Source: Streptomyces sp. f51 | GTDB taxonomy: Bacteria > Actinomycetota > Actinomycetes > Streptomycetales > Streptomycetaceae | Assembly: GCF_037940415.1 (NCBI RefSeq) | Contig: NZ_CP149798.1 | Span: 3,961,001-4,025,000 of the forward strand | Direction: 5' to 3' | Length of the DNA stretch: 64,000 nt | In this document: piece after piece, positions 15,116-23,137 of the stretch | Layout of the letters: the number at the start of each line of letters is the position of its first letter | Numbering within the stretch: the stretch's first letter is position 1 | Translations under genes and position numbers: made by a program | The notes under the pieces: generated by a model | Databases searched by the model: none | Told to the model about the DNA's origin: nothing | Seen by the model: the letters and a program-made list of their open reading frames with translations, nothing else

Positions 15116-15942
15116 GCGACGCGGCAGCGCTCCCCGGCCAGCCGCGAGGCACGGTCCTCTCCGGCCCCGCCACCGCGCGCGCGGTGAACGTCCTCGCCCC
15201 CAACGCCTCCCCGATGACCCTGGACGGCACGAACACGTGGATCGTGTCCGAGCCCGATTCCGAGCTCGCGGTCGTCATCGACCCCGGCCCCCTGGACGAC
15301 GTACATCTGCGCGCCGTCCTCGGCGCCGCGGAGAAGGCCGGTAAGCGCGTCGCGCTGACCCTGCTCACGCACGGGCATCCCGACCACGCGGAGGGCGCCT
15401 CGCGCTTCGCCGAGCTGTCGGGGACCTCCGTGCGCGCCCTGGACCCGGCGCTGCGCCTCGGGGACGAGGGGCTGGCCGCCGGCGACGTGATCAGCCTCGG
15501 CGGGCTGGAACTGAGGGTCGTGCCGACTCCGGGGCACACCGCCGACTCGCTGTGCTTCCATCTCCCGGCCGACCGGGCCGTGCTGACCGGGGACACCGTC
15601 CTGGGGCGCGGTACGACCGTGGTGGCCCATCCCGACGGGCGTCTGGGCGACTATCTCGACTCGCTGCGCCGGCTGCGCTCGCTGACGGTCGACGACGGCG
15701 TCCACACCGTCCTGCCCGGTCACGGACCGGTCCTCGACGACGCGCAGGGCGCGGTCGAGTTCTATCTCGCCCATCGCGCCCACCGGCTCGCCCAGGTCGA
15801 GACCGCCGTGGAGAACGGCCTGCGGGCTCCCGAAGAGGTCGTCGCCCACGTCTACGCGGACGTGGACCGGTCGCTCTGGCCCGCGGCCGAGCTGTCGGTG
15901 CGGGCGCAGATGGACTATCTGCGCGAGCACGGGCTGATCTAG
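15112..15942 (+). CDS. MBL-fold metallohydrolase (LACTB2-like), 276 aa
   Basis: Metallo-beta-lactamase fold with the metal motif THGHPDHAEGA (HxHxDH), then PTPGHTADSLCF (third His), VLTGDTVLGRG (Asp) and VLPGHGPVLDD (last His). The C-terminal winged-helix-like region (HRAHRLAQVETAV) matches the LACTB2/ribonuclease-like subgroup. The opening NAxPMTLDGTNTWIV is also characteristic. It may act on RNA or on thioesters; neither is proven. It is coupled to the NUDIX gene (ATGA overlap), suggesting a shared clean-up role on CoA or nucleotide derivatives, which is inference. Confidence 0.9.
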   Translation: MSDAAALPGQPRGTVLSGPATARAVNVLAPNASPMTLDGTNTWIVSEPDSELAVVIDPGPLDDVHLRAVLGAAEKAGKRVALTLLTHGHPDHAEGASRFAELSGTSVRALDPALRLGDEGLAAGDVISLGGLELRVVPTPGHTADSLCFHLPADRAVLTGDTVLGRGTTVVAHPDGRLGDYLDSLRRLRSLTVDDGVHTVLPGHGPVLDDAQGAVEFYLAHRAHRLAQVETAVENGLRAPEEVVAHVYADVDRSLWPAAELSVRAQMDYLREHGLI

Positions 15943-15987
15943 GTCACCCGGGCCTTGGTGGCGTTCTCCAGTGGTCCGGGGGAGGAC

Positions 15988-16806
15988 TCACGGGCGGGGC
16001 GCCTTGATGCCGTGCACGCGCGCGTACTCGGCGGCGAGCCACGGGCCGAGATCGTCAACGTAGGAGCGGAGCACGGCGGGGTCGCCGGTCGGCTCGTGTC
16101 CGCGTACGGCCGCGTTCCTCAGTTCGGCCGCCCGCTCCGGGTAGTACGCGCCGAACGCCCCGGCCATCTCCCCCAGGTCGCTGGTCCAGCCGTTCCAGCG
16201 CGGCATGACGAGCGTGAAGCCGGTGCGCACGAGGTGCCGGGACATCGAGCGGACCAGGGGGCGTCTGGCCTCGTCGGTGTCCTCTGCCGCGGCGATCCGC
16301 TCGCGCCAGCCCGGCAGCAGCAGGGCGAGGTCGCCGTTCGTCTCGCGGGCCAGCAGTGTGTCGGGACGGTAGCGCGGAAGGTGTGCGCCCAGGTCCTCGC
16401 CGAGGAGCGGGGTGCACAGGCAGGCGACGAACCAGCCGAGGTCGTGTCTCTCCAGGTCGCTCAGCAGCCGCTCGCGGCCGAACAGCAGCGTTCCCACGCC
16501 GTCGATCTCTGCGAACTCCCCGTCGAGTGCCGCTTCGAGCGCGCGGGCGTCGGCGCGGTCCGTCTCGGTCGGCTCGGCGCGCAGGGACAGCAGCAGGTCG
16601 AGGTCGGAGCGCCCCACGCGCGCGGTGCCGCGCGGGATCGAGCCGTAGAGGTACGCGCCGTCCAGCCGGGCTCCGAAGACGCCCAGGAGGCGTTCACGGG
16701 CCGCCGCGACGACCTGTCTGAAGGCCTGCGGCACGCGCGCGAGTGATCCCTCGCGCTCGATGTATCCCTCGGCGTCGATTCCTCCGCGGTGTTCCTGCAC
16801 GTCCAT
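15988..16806 (-). CDS. Nucleotidyltransferase-domain protein, 272 aa
   Basis: The ATG at 16806 (MDVQEHRGGIDAEGYIE) is chosen; the open frame reaches 16896 but its first 30 residues look non-coding. The minimal nucleotidyltransferase motif is clear: LYGSIPRGTARVGRSDLDLLL (GS...RG...SDxDL), near residues 50-70. A helical C-terminal domain follows (LGWFVACLCTPLLGED), as in aminoglycoside adenylyltransferase-like proteins. The substrate is unknown. The conserved core location argues against an acquired resistance gene. It converges with the MBL gene. Confidence 0.85.
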   Translation of the reverse strand: MDVQEHRGGIDAEGYIEREGSLARVPQAFRQVVAAARERLLGVFGARLDGAYLYGSIPRGTARVGRSDLDLLLSLRAEPTETDRADARALEAALDGEFAEIDGVGTLLFGRERLLSDLERHDLGWFVACLCTPLLGEDLGAHLPRYRPDTLLARETNGDLALLLPGWRERIAAAEDTDEARRPLVRSMSRHLVRTGFTLVMPRWNGWTSDLGEMAGAFGAYYPERAAELRNAAVRGHEPTGDPAVLRSYVDDLGPWLAAEYARVHGIKAPRP

Positions 16807-16899
16807 GCGCCCACTGTGCCGGGAGGGGCCGCCGTCGCGCAGATCATTTACGGGCGCGCGGCCGACGCCGGACGGCCGCGGGTGCCCGTTGTCCACGGG

Positions 16900-16950
16900 G
16901 TACGACGACGGGGTCCCGCCTCGGTGGGAGGCGGGACCCCGTCGTCGTAC
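16900..16950. terminator. 23-bp perfect hairpin after crp
   Basis: Arms 16900-16922 and 16928-16950 pair without mismatch around GGTGG. It sits 12 bp beyond the crp stop codon on the minus strand. No U-run follows. Confidence 0.9.
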
Positions 16951-16962
16951 GGCCGAACGGTG

Positions 16963-17637
16963 TCAGCGCGAGCGCTTGGCGAGCCGCTCCACGTCCAGGA
17001 GGATCACCGCGCGGGCCTCCAGGCGGAGCCAGCCGCGGCCCGCGAAGTCGGCGAGCGCCTTGTTGACGGTCTCGCGGGAGGCGCCGACCAGCTGGGCCAG
17101 CTCCTCCTGCGTGAGGTCGTGCACGACGTGGATGCCCTCTTCGGACTGCACACCGAAGCGGCGCGACAGGTCGAGCAGGGCCCGGGCCACACGGCCGGGC
17201 ACGTCGGAGAAGACCAGGTCGGACATCTGGTCGTTGGTCTTGCGCAGGCGCCGGGCGACGGCGCGCAGCAGGGCGGCGGCCACCTCGGGCCGCGCGTTCA
17301 GCCAGGGCTGGAGGTCGCCGTGGCCGAGGCCGAGCAGCTTGACCTCGGTGAGCGCGGTGGCGGTCGCCGTGCGCGGGCCCGGGTCGAACAGCGACAGTTC
17401 GCCGATCAGTTCACCGGGGCCGAGGACGGCGAGCATGTTCTCGCGCCCGTCGGGGGAGGTGCGGTGGAGCTTCACCTTGCCCTCGGTGACCACATAGAGG
17501 CGGTCGCCGGGGTCGCCCTCATGGAAGAGGGCGTCGCCTCGCGCGAGGGTCACCTCACTCATGGAGGCGCGGAGCTCCGCGGCCTGCTCGTCATCGAGCG
17601 CCGCGAAGAGCGGGGCGCGCCGCAGAACGTCGTCCAC
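16963..17637 (-). CDS. crp: Crp-family transcriptional regulator, 224 aa
   Basis: The GTG at 17637 follows AAGGAGAGA at ideal spacing; upstream in-frame starts up to 17724 lack a ribosome site. The protein starts VDDVLRRAPLFAALDDEQAA. A cyclic-nucleotide-binding beta-barrel (DALFHEGDPGDRLYVV; phosphate-binding cassette GELIGELSLFDPGPRTATA) is followed by a dimer helix and a winged helix-turn-helix (LTQEELAQLVGASRETVNKA). Streptomyces Crp is a global regulator of germination, growth and secondary metabolism. A palindromic Crp-like site lies in the shared upstream region with nth, so autoregulation is likely. Confidence 0.95.
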   Translation of the reverse strand: MDDVLRRAPLFAALDDEQAAELRASMSEVTLARGDALFHEGDPGDRLYVVTEGKVKLHRTSPDGRENMLAVLGPGELIGELSLFDPGPRTATATALTEVKLLGLGHGDLQPWLNARPEVAAALLRAVARRLRKTNDQMSDLVFSDVPGRVARALLDLSRRFGVQSEEGIHVVHDLTQEELAQLVGASRETVNKALADFAGRGWLRLEARAVILLDVERLAKRSR

Positions 17638-17727
17638 GAGTTCTCTCCTTGTCGACCTGCTCAGGGGACCGTGCTCCCCCTTGGTACCAGGGGACCGTGT
17701 TCCCCATCTTGCCGGACGGTCCAAACA

Positions 17728-17742
17728 GTGTGATCAGTCACA
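17728..17742. promoter_or_regulatory. Crp-type palindrome between crp and nth
   Basis: TGTGATCAGTCACA (17729-17742) is a perfect 14-bp palindrome and, read with its preceding G, fits GTG-N6-GNCAC, the motif I recall for Streptomyces Crp. It lies about 90 bp upstream of the crp start and 100 bp upstream of nth. Confidence 0.6.
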
Positions 17743-17832
17743 AGTCTGCCGCACTGGCGTCCCGACGAGTGCGGCAGGGGGCCAATTGGGGGCCGATCTT
17801 CAGGGTCCGGGGCGGATGTCGGTGCCGGGCTT

Positions 17833-17838
17833 TAGGCT
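17833..17838 (+). promoter_or_regulatory. -10 TAGGCT of a leaderless nth transcript
   Basis: TAGGCT ends six bases before the GTG at 17845, and there is no Shine-Dalgarno sequence in between. Confidence 0.55.
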
Positions 17839-17844
17839 GGCCGG

Positions 17845-19125
17845 GTGTCCAAATCGCCGGTGAGAGCACAGGCCAAGGGGGCTGGGCGGGTGGTTGTACG
17901 TCGCGATTCCGCTGTGGGCGAACAGGTCCCCGACGGAACCAAAGAACCGACAAAAGCGGCAGGCCCGGTGCCGGTGGAGGACGTGTCGGGGGCGGCGGCG
18001 AAGGCGGCCGACGGGAAGAACACGAAGAAGACGGCACCCGGGACGGCCAAGAAGGTGACATCCGCGAAGGGCACCGCCAAGAAGGTGACATCCGCGAAAG
18101 GCACGGCCAAGAAAGTGACGCCCGCGAAAGGCGCGGCCAAGAAGGTGACGCCCGCGAAATCCGCTGCCGACGGGACGGCATCCGCGAAGCCCGCTGCCGA
18201 GAAGGCGGCGCCCGTGAAAGCTGTCGCCGAGAAGGCGGCGCCCGTGAAAGCTGCCGCCAAGAAGGCGGCGCCGGTCAAGGGTGCCTCCAAGAAGACGTTC
18301 GCGGCGGGGGAGGCCGCCTCCAAGAAGGCCGTCGCCCCCGTGCCGCCGCGGAACGAGTCGCACACCGCCCTCGTCCGCCGGGCCCGCCGCATCAACCGCG
18401 AGCTCGCCGAGGTGTACCCGTACGCCCACCCGGAGCTGGACTTCGAGAACCCCTTCCAGCTGGTCGTCGCCACGGTCCTGTCGGCCCAGACCACGGACCT
18501 GCGGGTGAACCAGACGACGCCCGCGCTCTTCGCCAGGTACCCGACCCCCGAGGACCTCGCCGAGGCCAACCCCGAGGAGGTCGAGGAGATCCTGCGTCCG
18601 ACCGGGTTCTTCCGGGCCAAGACCAAATCCGTCATAGGGCTCTCCAGGGCCCTGAGGGACGACTTCGGGGGCGAGGTGCCCGGGCGCCTCGAAGACCTCG
18701 TGAAACTGCCCGGAGTGGGCCGCAAGACCGCCTTCGTCGTGCTCGGCAACGCCTTCGGGCGGCCCGGGATCACCGTCGACACCCACTTCCAGCGGCTCGT
18801 ACGACGCTGGCGTTGGACCGACGAGAAGGAGCCCGACAAGATCGAGAAGGCCGTCGGCGGGCTCTTCCCGAAGAGCGAGTGGACGATGCTCTCGCACCAC
18901 GTGATCTTCCACGGCCGCCGCATCTGCCACGCCCGCAAGCCCGCCTGCGGCGCCTGCCCCATCGCCCCGCTCTGCCCGGCCTACGGGGAGGGCGAGACCG
19001 ACCCCGAGAAGGCGAAGAAGCTCCTGAAGTACGAGAAGGGCGGCTTCCCGGGACAGCGGCTCAATCCCCCGCAGGCCTATCTGGACGCGGGCGGCATGCC
19101 CGCGCCGCCGCTGGGTGCCGGATGA
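17845..19125 (+). CDS. nth: Endonuclease III with lysine/alanine-repeat N-terminal domain, 426 aa
   Basis: Residues about 170-415 are a complete endonuclease [18 protein letters not shown], helix-hairpin-helix with catalytic lysine [11 protein letters not shown], catalytic aspartate [12 protein letters not shown], and the Cx6Cx2Cx5C [4Fe-4S] set [17 protein letters not shown]. It removes oxidised pyrimidines and nicks the abasic site. The first ~165 residues are unusual: decapeptide repeats [10 protein letters not shown] (four copies) then [14 protein letters not shown] repeats (three), resembling histone-H1 tails. E. coli Nth is about 211 aa. The GTG start at 17845 fits a leaderless transcript. 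A later start would remove the tail, but no better start with a ribosome site is visible. Confidence 0.92.
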   Translation: MSKSPVRAQAKGAGRVVVRRDSAVGEQVPDGTKEPTKAAGPVPVEDVSGAAAKAADGKNTKKTAPGTAKKVTSAKGTAKKVTSAKGTAKKVTPAKGAAKKVTPAKSAADGTASAKPAAEKAAPVKAVAEKAAPVKAAAKKAAPVKGASKKTFAAGEAASKKAVAPVPPRNESHTALVRRARRINRELAEVYPYAHPELDFENPFQLVVATVLSAQTTDLRVNQTTPALFARYPTPEDLAEANPEEVEEILRPTGFFRAKTKSVIGLSRALRDDFGGEVPGRLEDLVKLPGVGRKTAFVVLGNAFGRPGITVDTHFQRLVRRWRWTDEKEPDKIEKAVGGLFPKSEWTMLSHHVIFHGRRICHARKPACGACPIAPLCPAYGEGETDPEKAKKLLKYEKGGFPGQRLNPPQAYLDAGGMPAPPLGAG

Positions 19126-19177
19126 CGGAACGAACACGGCCTCGGCGGGCGTTGGGAACAGCAGAACGGGGGTGGCG

Positions 19178-19888
19178 ATGAAGCACGCAGGCGACACACA
19201 GGACGCGAGCAACACGCAGGGTGGTCCGGTGCTCAGCAAGGACGGACTGCCGGGCTGGCTGGGCCCGGTCGCGCAGGTCGCCGAGACCGTGGAACCGCTC
19301 CAGCTGAGCCGCTTCCTGCCGCCGGCCAACGGCACGGGCCGACAGTCCGCCGTGCTCATCCTCTTCGGCGAGGGCGCGCGCGGCCCCGAACTGCTGCTCA
19401 TGGAACGGGCGGGGACCCTCAGATCCCACGCCGGACAGCCGTCCTTCCCCGGCGGCGCCCTCGATCCCGAGGACGGCGACCCGGCCACCGACGGGCCGCT
19501 GAACGCAGCCCTGCGCGAGGCCGAGGAGGAGACCGGCCTCGACCCGAGCGGCGTCCAGCTCTTCGGCGTGCTGCCCAAGCTCTACATCCCGGTCAGCCGT
19601 TTCGTCGTCACCCCGGTCCTCGGCTGGTGGCGCCGCCCGACACCCGTCGGCGTCGTCGACCCCGGCGAGACGGCCCGGGTCTTCACCGTCCCCGTGGCAG
19701 ATCTCACGGACCCGGCCAACCGTGCGACCACCGTGCACCCCAGCGGTTTCCGAGGTCCGGCATTTCTGGTCGAATCGGCCCTGGTCTGGGGCTTCACGGC
19801 CGGGGTGATCGACAAGATCCTGCACTTCGCGGGCTGGGAGCGCCCGTGGGACCGCGACAAGCAGGTCCCACTCGACTGGCGCGCGTGA
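19178..19888 (+). CDS. NUDIX hydrolase, CoA-pyrophosphatase type, 236 aa
   Basis: The ATG at 19178 follows a GGGGGTGG ribosome site; an upstream GTG at 19115 overlapping nth is less likely. The family signature precedes the NUDIX box: LLLMERAGTLRSHAGQPSFP, as in CoA-cleaving NudL/NUDT7-like proteins (LTxRxxxLxxHxGQxxFPGG), followed by AALREAEEETGL for metal binding. It should hydrolyse CoA or short acyl-CoA to phosphopantetheine and ADP; this rests on family assignment. It lies between nth and the MarP-like protease on the same strand with small gaps, so the three genes probably share a transcript. Confidence 0.9.
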   Translation: MKHAGDTQDASNTQGGPVLSKDGLPGWLGPVAQVAETVEPLQLSRFLPPANGTGRQSAVLILFGEGARGPELLLMERAGTLRSHAGQPSFPGGALDPEDGDPATDGPLNAALREAEEETGLDPSGVQLFGVLPKLYIPVSRFVVTPVLGWWRRPTPVGVVDPGETARVFTVPVADLTDPANRATTVHPSGFRGPAFLVESALVWGFTAGVIDKILHFAGWERPWDRDKQVPLDWRA

Positions 19889-19901
19889 CAAGGTGACCTT
19901 C

Positions 19902-21101
19902 GTGAATGTGCTGGACATCCTGTTGCTGGTCGCCGCCGTGTGGTTCGCGATCGTCGGCTACCGCCAGGGCTTCGTCGTCGGCATCCTGTCGGTGATCGGC
20001 TTCCTGGGTGGCGGCCTCGTCGCCGTCTATCTCCTGCCGGTCGTCTGGAGCTGGACGACCGACGACAGCAAGGTGAGCACGACCGCGGCCGTCGTCGCCG
20101 TGGTCGTCGTGATCGTCTGCGCCTCCGTGGGCCAGGCCCTCACCACCCACCTCGGCAACAAGCTGCGCCGGTACATCACATGGTCCCCGGCCAGAGCCCT
20201 GGACGCGACCGGCGGCGCCCTGGTGAACGTCGTGGCGATGCTGCTCGTCGCCTGGCTGATCGGCTCCGCCCTGGCCGGCACCACATTGCCGACGCTCGGC
20301 AAGGAGGTCCGCAACTCCAAGGTGCTGCTCGGGGTTTCCCGCGCGCTGCCCAACCAGGCCAACACCTGGTTCGCCGACTTCTCCTCGGTCCTGGCGCAGA
20401 ACGGCTTCCCGCAGGTGTTCAGCCCGTTCGCCAACGAGCCCATCACCGAGGTCCAGCCGCCCGACCCCCAGCTCGCCGCGAGCCCCGTCGCCACCCGCTC
20501 CCAGAACTCCATCGTCAAGGTCATGGGCACCGCCCAGAGCTGCGGCAAGGTCCTCGAAGGCACCGGTTTCGTCTTCAGCGACCGCCGCGTGATGACCAAC
20601 GCGCACGTCGTCGGCGGGGTCGACCAGCCCACCGTCCAGATAGGCGGCCGGGGCAAGAAGTACGACGCCACGGTCGTCCTCTACGACTGGGAGCGCGACA
20701 TCGCCGTACTCGACGTGCCCGACCTCAAGGCGCCGGCGCTGCGGTTCAGCGCCGCGGACGCGACCAGCGGCGACAGCGCGATCGTCGCCGGGTTCCCGCA
20801 GAACGGCTCGTACAACATCCAGCCCGCGCGCGTGCGCGGCCGCATCACGGCCAATGGTCCCGACATCTACCACCGCAAGACGGTGCGCCGCGATGTCTAC
20901 TCGCTGTACGCGACGGTCCGTCAGGGCAACTCGGGCGGACCGCTGCTGACACCCGAGGGCAAGGTGTACGGCGTGGTGTTCGCCAAGTCGCTCGACGACG
21001 CCGAGACCGGCTACGCGCTCACCGCGGACGAGGTCCGGCAGGACATCGCCAAGGGGCGTACGGCCGACCAGCAGGTCGACAGCGACAGCTGCGCGCTCTG
21101 A
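19902..21101 (+). CDS. MarP-like membrane serine protease (CvpA + trypsin domains), 399 aa
   Basis: Four N-terminal transmembrane helices (about residues 3-130) form a CvpA/colicin-V-production-type domain, followed by a periplasmic-side chymotrypsin-like protease. The triad is visible: VMTNAHVVGG (His), DWERDIAVLDV (Asp) and VRQGNSGGPLL (Ser). This architecture is that of mycobacterial MarP, needed for acid and oxidative stress survival through cleavage of a wall hydrolase. Two cysteines (SCGK and the C-terminal SCAL) may form a disulfide. GTG at 19902 is chosen because AAGGTGA precedes it at good spacing; GTG 19893 is the alternative. It is only 13 bp after the NUDIX gene. Confidence 0.9.
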   Translation: MNVLDILLLVAAVWFAIVGYRQGFVVGILSVIGFLGGGLVAVYLLPVVWSWTTDDSKVSTTAAVVAVVVVIVCASVGQALTTHLGNKLRRYITWSPARALDATGGALVNVVAMLLVAWLIGSALAGTTLPTLGKEVRNSKVLLGVSRALPNQANTWFADFSSVLAQNGFPQVFSPFANEPITEVQPPDPQLAASPVATRSQNSIVKVMGTAQSCGKVLEGTGFVFSDRRVMTNAHVVGGVDQPTVQIGGRGKKYDATVVLYDWERDIAVLDVPDLKAPALRFSAADATSGDSAIVAGFPQNGSYNIQPARVRGRITANGPDIYHRKTVRRDVYSLYATVRQGNSGGPLLTPEGKVYGVVFAKSLDDAETGYALTADEVRQDIAKGRTADQQVDSDSCAL

Positions 21102-21670
21102 CGGGAGGGCGGGATCTCCGCCGCGTCGGAGGGTGCCGGACGCGAAACCCCGAGCCGCTTCGGGAGACGCGGGGTGCGGGCGGCGACCCGGCCGCGTCGG
21201 GCGACGCCGGACGGGATTCCGGTCACGTCGGAGAGTGTCGGACGGGACCCCGGCCGCGTCGGTGGGGTGCGGGCGGGATCCCGGTGTCGATGGCGTGTGG
21301 TGGGGCCTCAGCCGCGCCTGGGCCGTGCCTCAGCCGCGTGGATGGCGCAGCCGTACGGAGACCCAGCGGGCCCGGCGCCGCAGAATGTGCGGAATCCCCA
21401 CACGCGGATCCGTACCCGACCATTGCCGGGCGCCCCCCTGACGAGAGCTCAGACCCGTTGCCGAGCGGCGATTGCGTGCTACGTCACTGTAGTCGTGCGT
21501 CCAGCCCATACCCCGACGTCTGCCCCTGCCCCAAGGTCGATAACCTCGCCCCGGCCCTTCAATTGGCCTATGCGCGAGGCAAGTGGCCGTTCGTAGGACA
21601 GGTGTTCACGGTCCGCGTCGCGGGCGTCACACCGGGCGCTTTCGGGTGGCCGCGCAAGAGTGACCGGGTG
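21102..21670. other. Convergent intergenic region with minisatellite
   Basis: About 570 bp between the convergent protease and hydrolase genes. It starts with a 31-bp repeat region and continues with GC-rich sequence without a gene. No frame has a ribosome site. Confidence 0.6.
21190..21282. repeat. 31-bp imperfect tandem repeat, 3 copies plus a diverged upstream copy
   Basis: Units at 21190-21220, 21221-21251 and 21252-21282 share GGCCGCGTCGG at the start and ACGGGATCC-like ends. A related segment occurs at about 21119-21149. Confidence 0.75.
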
Positions 21671-22621
21671 TCACCGATCGGGTTCCGGATCCTTCAGCCA
21701 GTTGATCAGTTCGGTGGAGAAGGCGACCGGATCCTCTTCGTGCGGGAAGTGGCCGAGCCCGTCGAACAGCCGCCAGCGGTACGGAGCTTCGACGTACTCC
21801 CCGGAGCCCGCCGCGCTCCGCGTCCGCATCACCGGATCGAGTGAGCCGTGCAGATGCAGCGTCGGCACCCGCACCGGCCGCTTCATGCGCCGGTTGAACT
21901 GGATGCCGTCGGGGCGCGCCATGGACCGCACCATCCACCGGTACGGCTCGATGGAGCAGTGCGCGGTCGAGGGGATGCTCATGGCCCGGCGGTACGTCTC
22001 CAGGGTGTCCTCGTCCGGCTGCCGCGGGCCCGACCAGTCGCGCACCAGACGGCCCACCAGGGAGGCGTCGTCGGCGAGGAGTTGGCGCTCGGGGATCCAG
22101 GGACGCTGGAACCCCCAGATGTACGAGCCCGCCGTCGTCTGCCTGACGTCGGAGAGCATCGCGGAACGCCAGCGGCGCGGATGCGGCATGGACGACACCG
22201 CGAGCCGGCGGACGAGCTTGGGCCGCATGGCCGCCGCCGTCCACGCCAGATAGCCGCCGAGGTCGTGCCCGACGAGCGCCGCGTCGGGTTCGCCGAGGGA
22301 GCGCACGACCCCGGTGATGTCGAGCGCGAGATTGGCGGGGTCGTAACCGCGCGGGGTGCGGTCGCTGCCTCCGACACCGCGCAGGTCCATGGCGACGGCC
22401 CGGAACCCGGCGTCGGCGAGCGCGACGAGCTGGTGGCGCCAGGCCCACCAGAACTGCGGGAAGCCGTGCAGCAGCAGGACGAGCGGCCCGTCGCCGAGCT
22501 CGGCGATGTGGAAGCGGGCGCCGTTGGCGGCCACGTCCCTGTGCGTGACCTTCCGGCCGCCGGGAAGGTCGATCCGTACGACCGAGGTGGGTTGCGCCGA
22601 TGGTGTGGCGGGGTCCGTCAT
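21671..22621 (-). CDS. Alpha/beta hydrolase, epoxide-hydrolase type, 316 aa
   Basis: The fold signature is LLLHGFPQFWWAWRHQL (HGxP oxyanion), nucleophile elbow ALVGHDLGGYLAWTAA with Asp as nucleophile, acid in HGSLDPVMRT and catalytic His in GLGHFPHEEDP. An Asp nucleophile in GHDxGG and HGFP point to the epoxide hydrolase/haloalkane dehalogenase branch. Two Tyr in the cap (for example GSYIWGFQ, EPYRWMV) could serve as epoxide-polarising residues, but this is not decisive. The start overlaps the stop of the upstream holin-like gene by four bases, so it is co-translated with it. Confidence 0.9.
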   Translation of the reverse strand: MTDPATPSAQPTSVVRIDLPGGRKVTHRDVAANGARFHIAELGDGPLVLLLHGFPQFWWAWRHQLVALADAGFRAVAMDLRGVGGSDRTPRGYDPANLALDITGVVRSLGEPDAALVGHDLGGYLAWTAAAMRPKLVRRLAVSSMPHPRRWRSAMLSDVRQTTAGSYIWGFQRPWIPERQLLADDASLVGRLVRDWSGPRQPDEDTLETYRRAMSIPSTAHCSIEPYRWMVRSMARPDGIQFNRRMKRPVRVPTLHLHGSLDPVMRTRSAAGSGEYVEAPYRWRLFDGLGHFPHEEDPVAFSTELINWLKDPEPDR

Positions 22622-23094
22622 GAGGACGAGCGTGCCACAGCCGCGACGGCGTCCTCGACCGGTTCGGGCCGGGGGTGCGGCTTGGCGTTCTGAAGGACAC
22701 CCGCCGTCTCCTTCATGGACGCGGCCACCTTCTGCGGGCCCTTGCTCTTCTTGGCCTTCTTCGCGAAGATCACGCCGATCAGCGCGAGCACCGCCGCGAC
22801 CAGCACGTTCGCCGCGAACGCAAGCAGGAAGCAGATCGCGAGATTCCAGTGGCTCCAGGTCCGGATGCCGTAGGTGAGGGCGAAGCTGAGCATGGGCAGG
22901 GAGAAGATCAGGACCGCGCCGGCCGCCGAGAACGCGCCGCCGCTGACAGCACCGCGCTTGACGTCCTGCTTGAGCTGAGCCTTCGCCAGCGCGATCTCGT
23001 CGTGCACCAGCGCGGACATCTCGGTCGTCGCCGCGGCGACCAGCTGGCCGATGCTGCGTTCGGCGCCGACCGGGGTCCCGTCGGGTGCGGTCAT
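22618..23094 (-). CDS. Phage-holin-family (DUF1469-like) membrane protein, 158 aa
   Basis: The ATG at 23094 follows AGGGAG at seven bases; upstream Met codons (to 23187) are less likely. The soluble N-terminal helix (SIGQLVAAATTEMSALVHDEIALAKAQLKQDV) and two central transmembrane helices match the actinobacterial phage holin family 3_6 / Act-holin-like proteins. Despite the name these are chromosomal envelope proteins of unknown function, not lysis genes. The C-terminus is basic. It is 43 bp downstream of nhaA and overlaps the hydrolase gene, so the three may be one operon. Confidence 0.85.
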   Translation of the reverse strand: MTAPDGTPVGAERSIGQLVAAATTEMSALVHDEIALAKAQLKQDVKRGAVSGGAFSAAGAVLIFSLPMLSFALTYGIRTWSHWNLAICFLLAFAANVLVAAVLALIGVIFAKKAKKSKGPQKVAASMKETAGVLQNAKPHPRPEPVEDAVAAVARSSS

Positions 23095-23137
23095 CGCGAT
23101 CTCCCTCTTCTGCATGTGTTTGTACGGTCCTGTCAGA

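Noticed and set aside
15988..16806. Aminoglycoside resistance gene
   Set aside because: Only the generic nucleotidyltransferase motif is shared; location is core genome and no mobile element is near.
22618..23094. Prophage remnant, because of the holin-family protein
   Set aside because: The protein is a chromosomal family in Streptomyces and the neighbours are core genes; no other phage genes are present.
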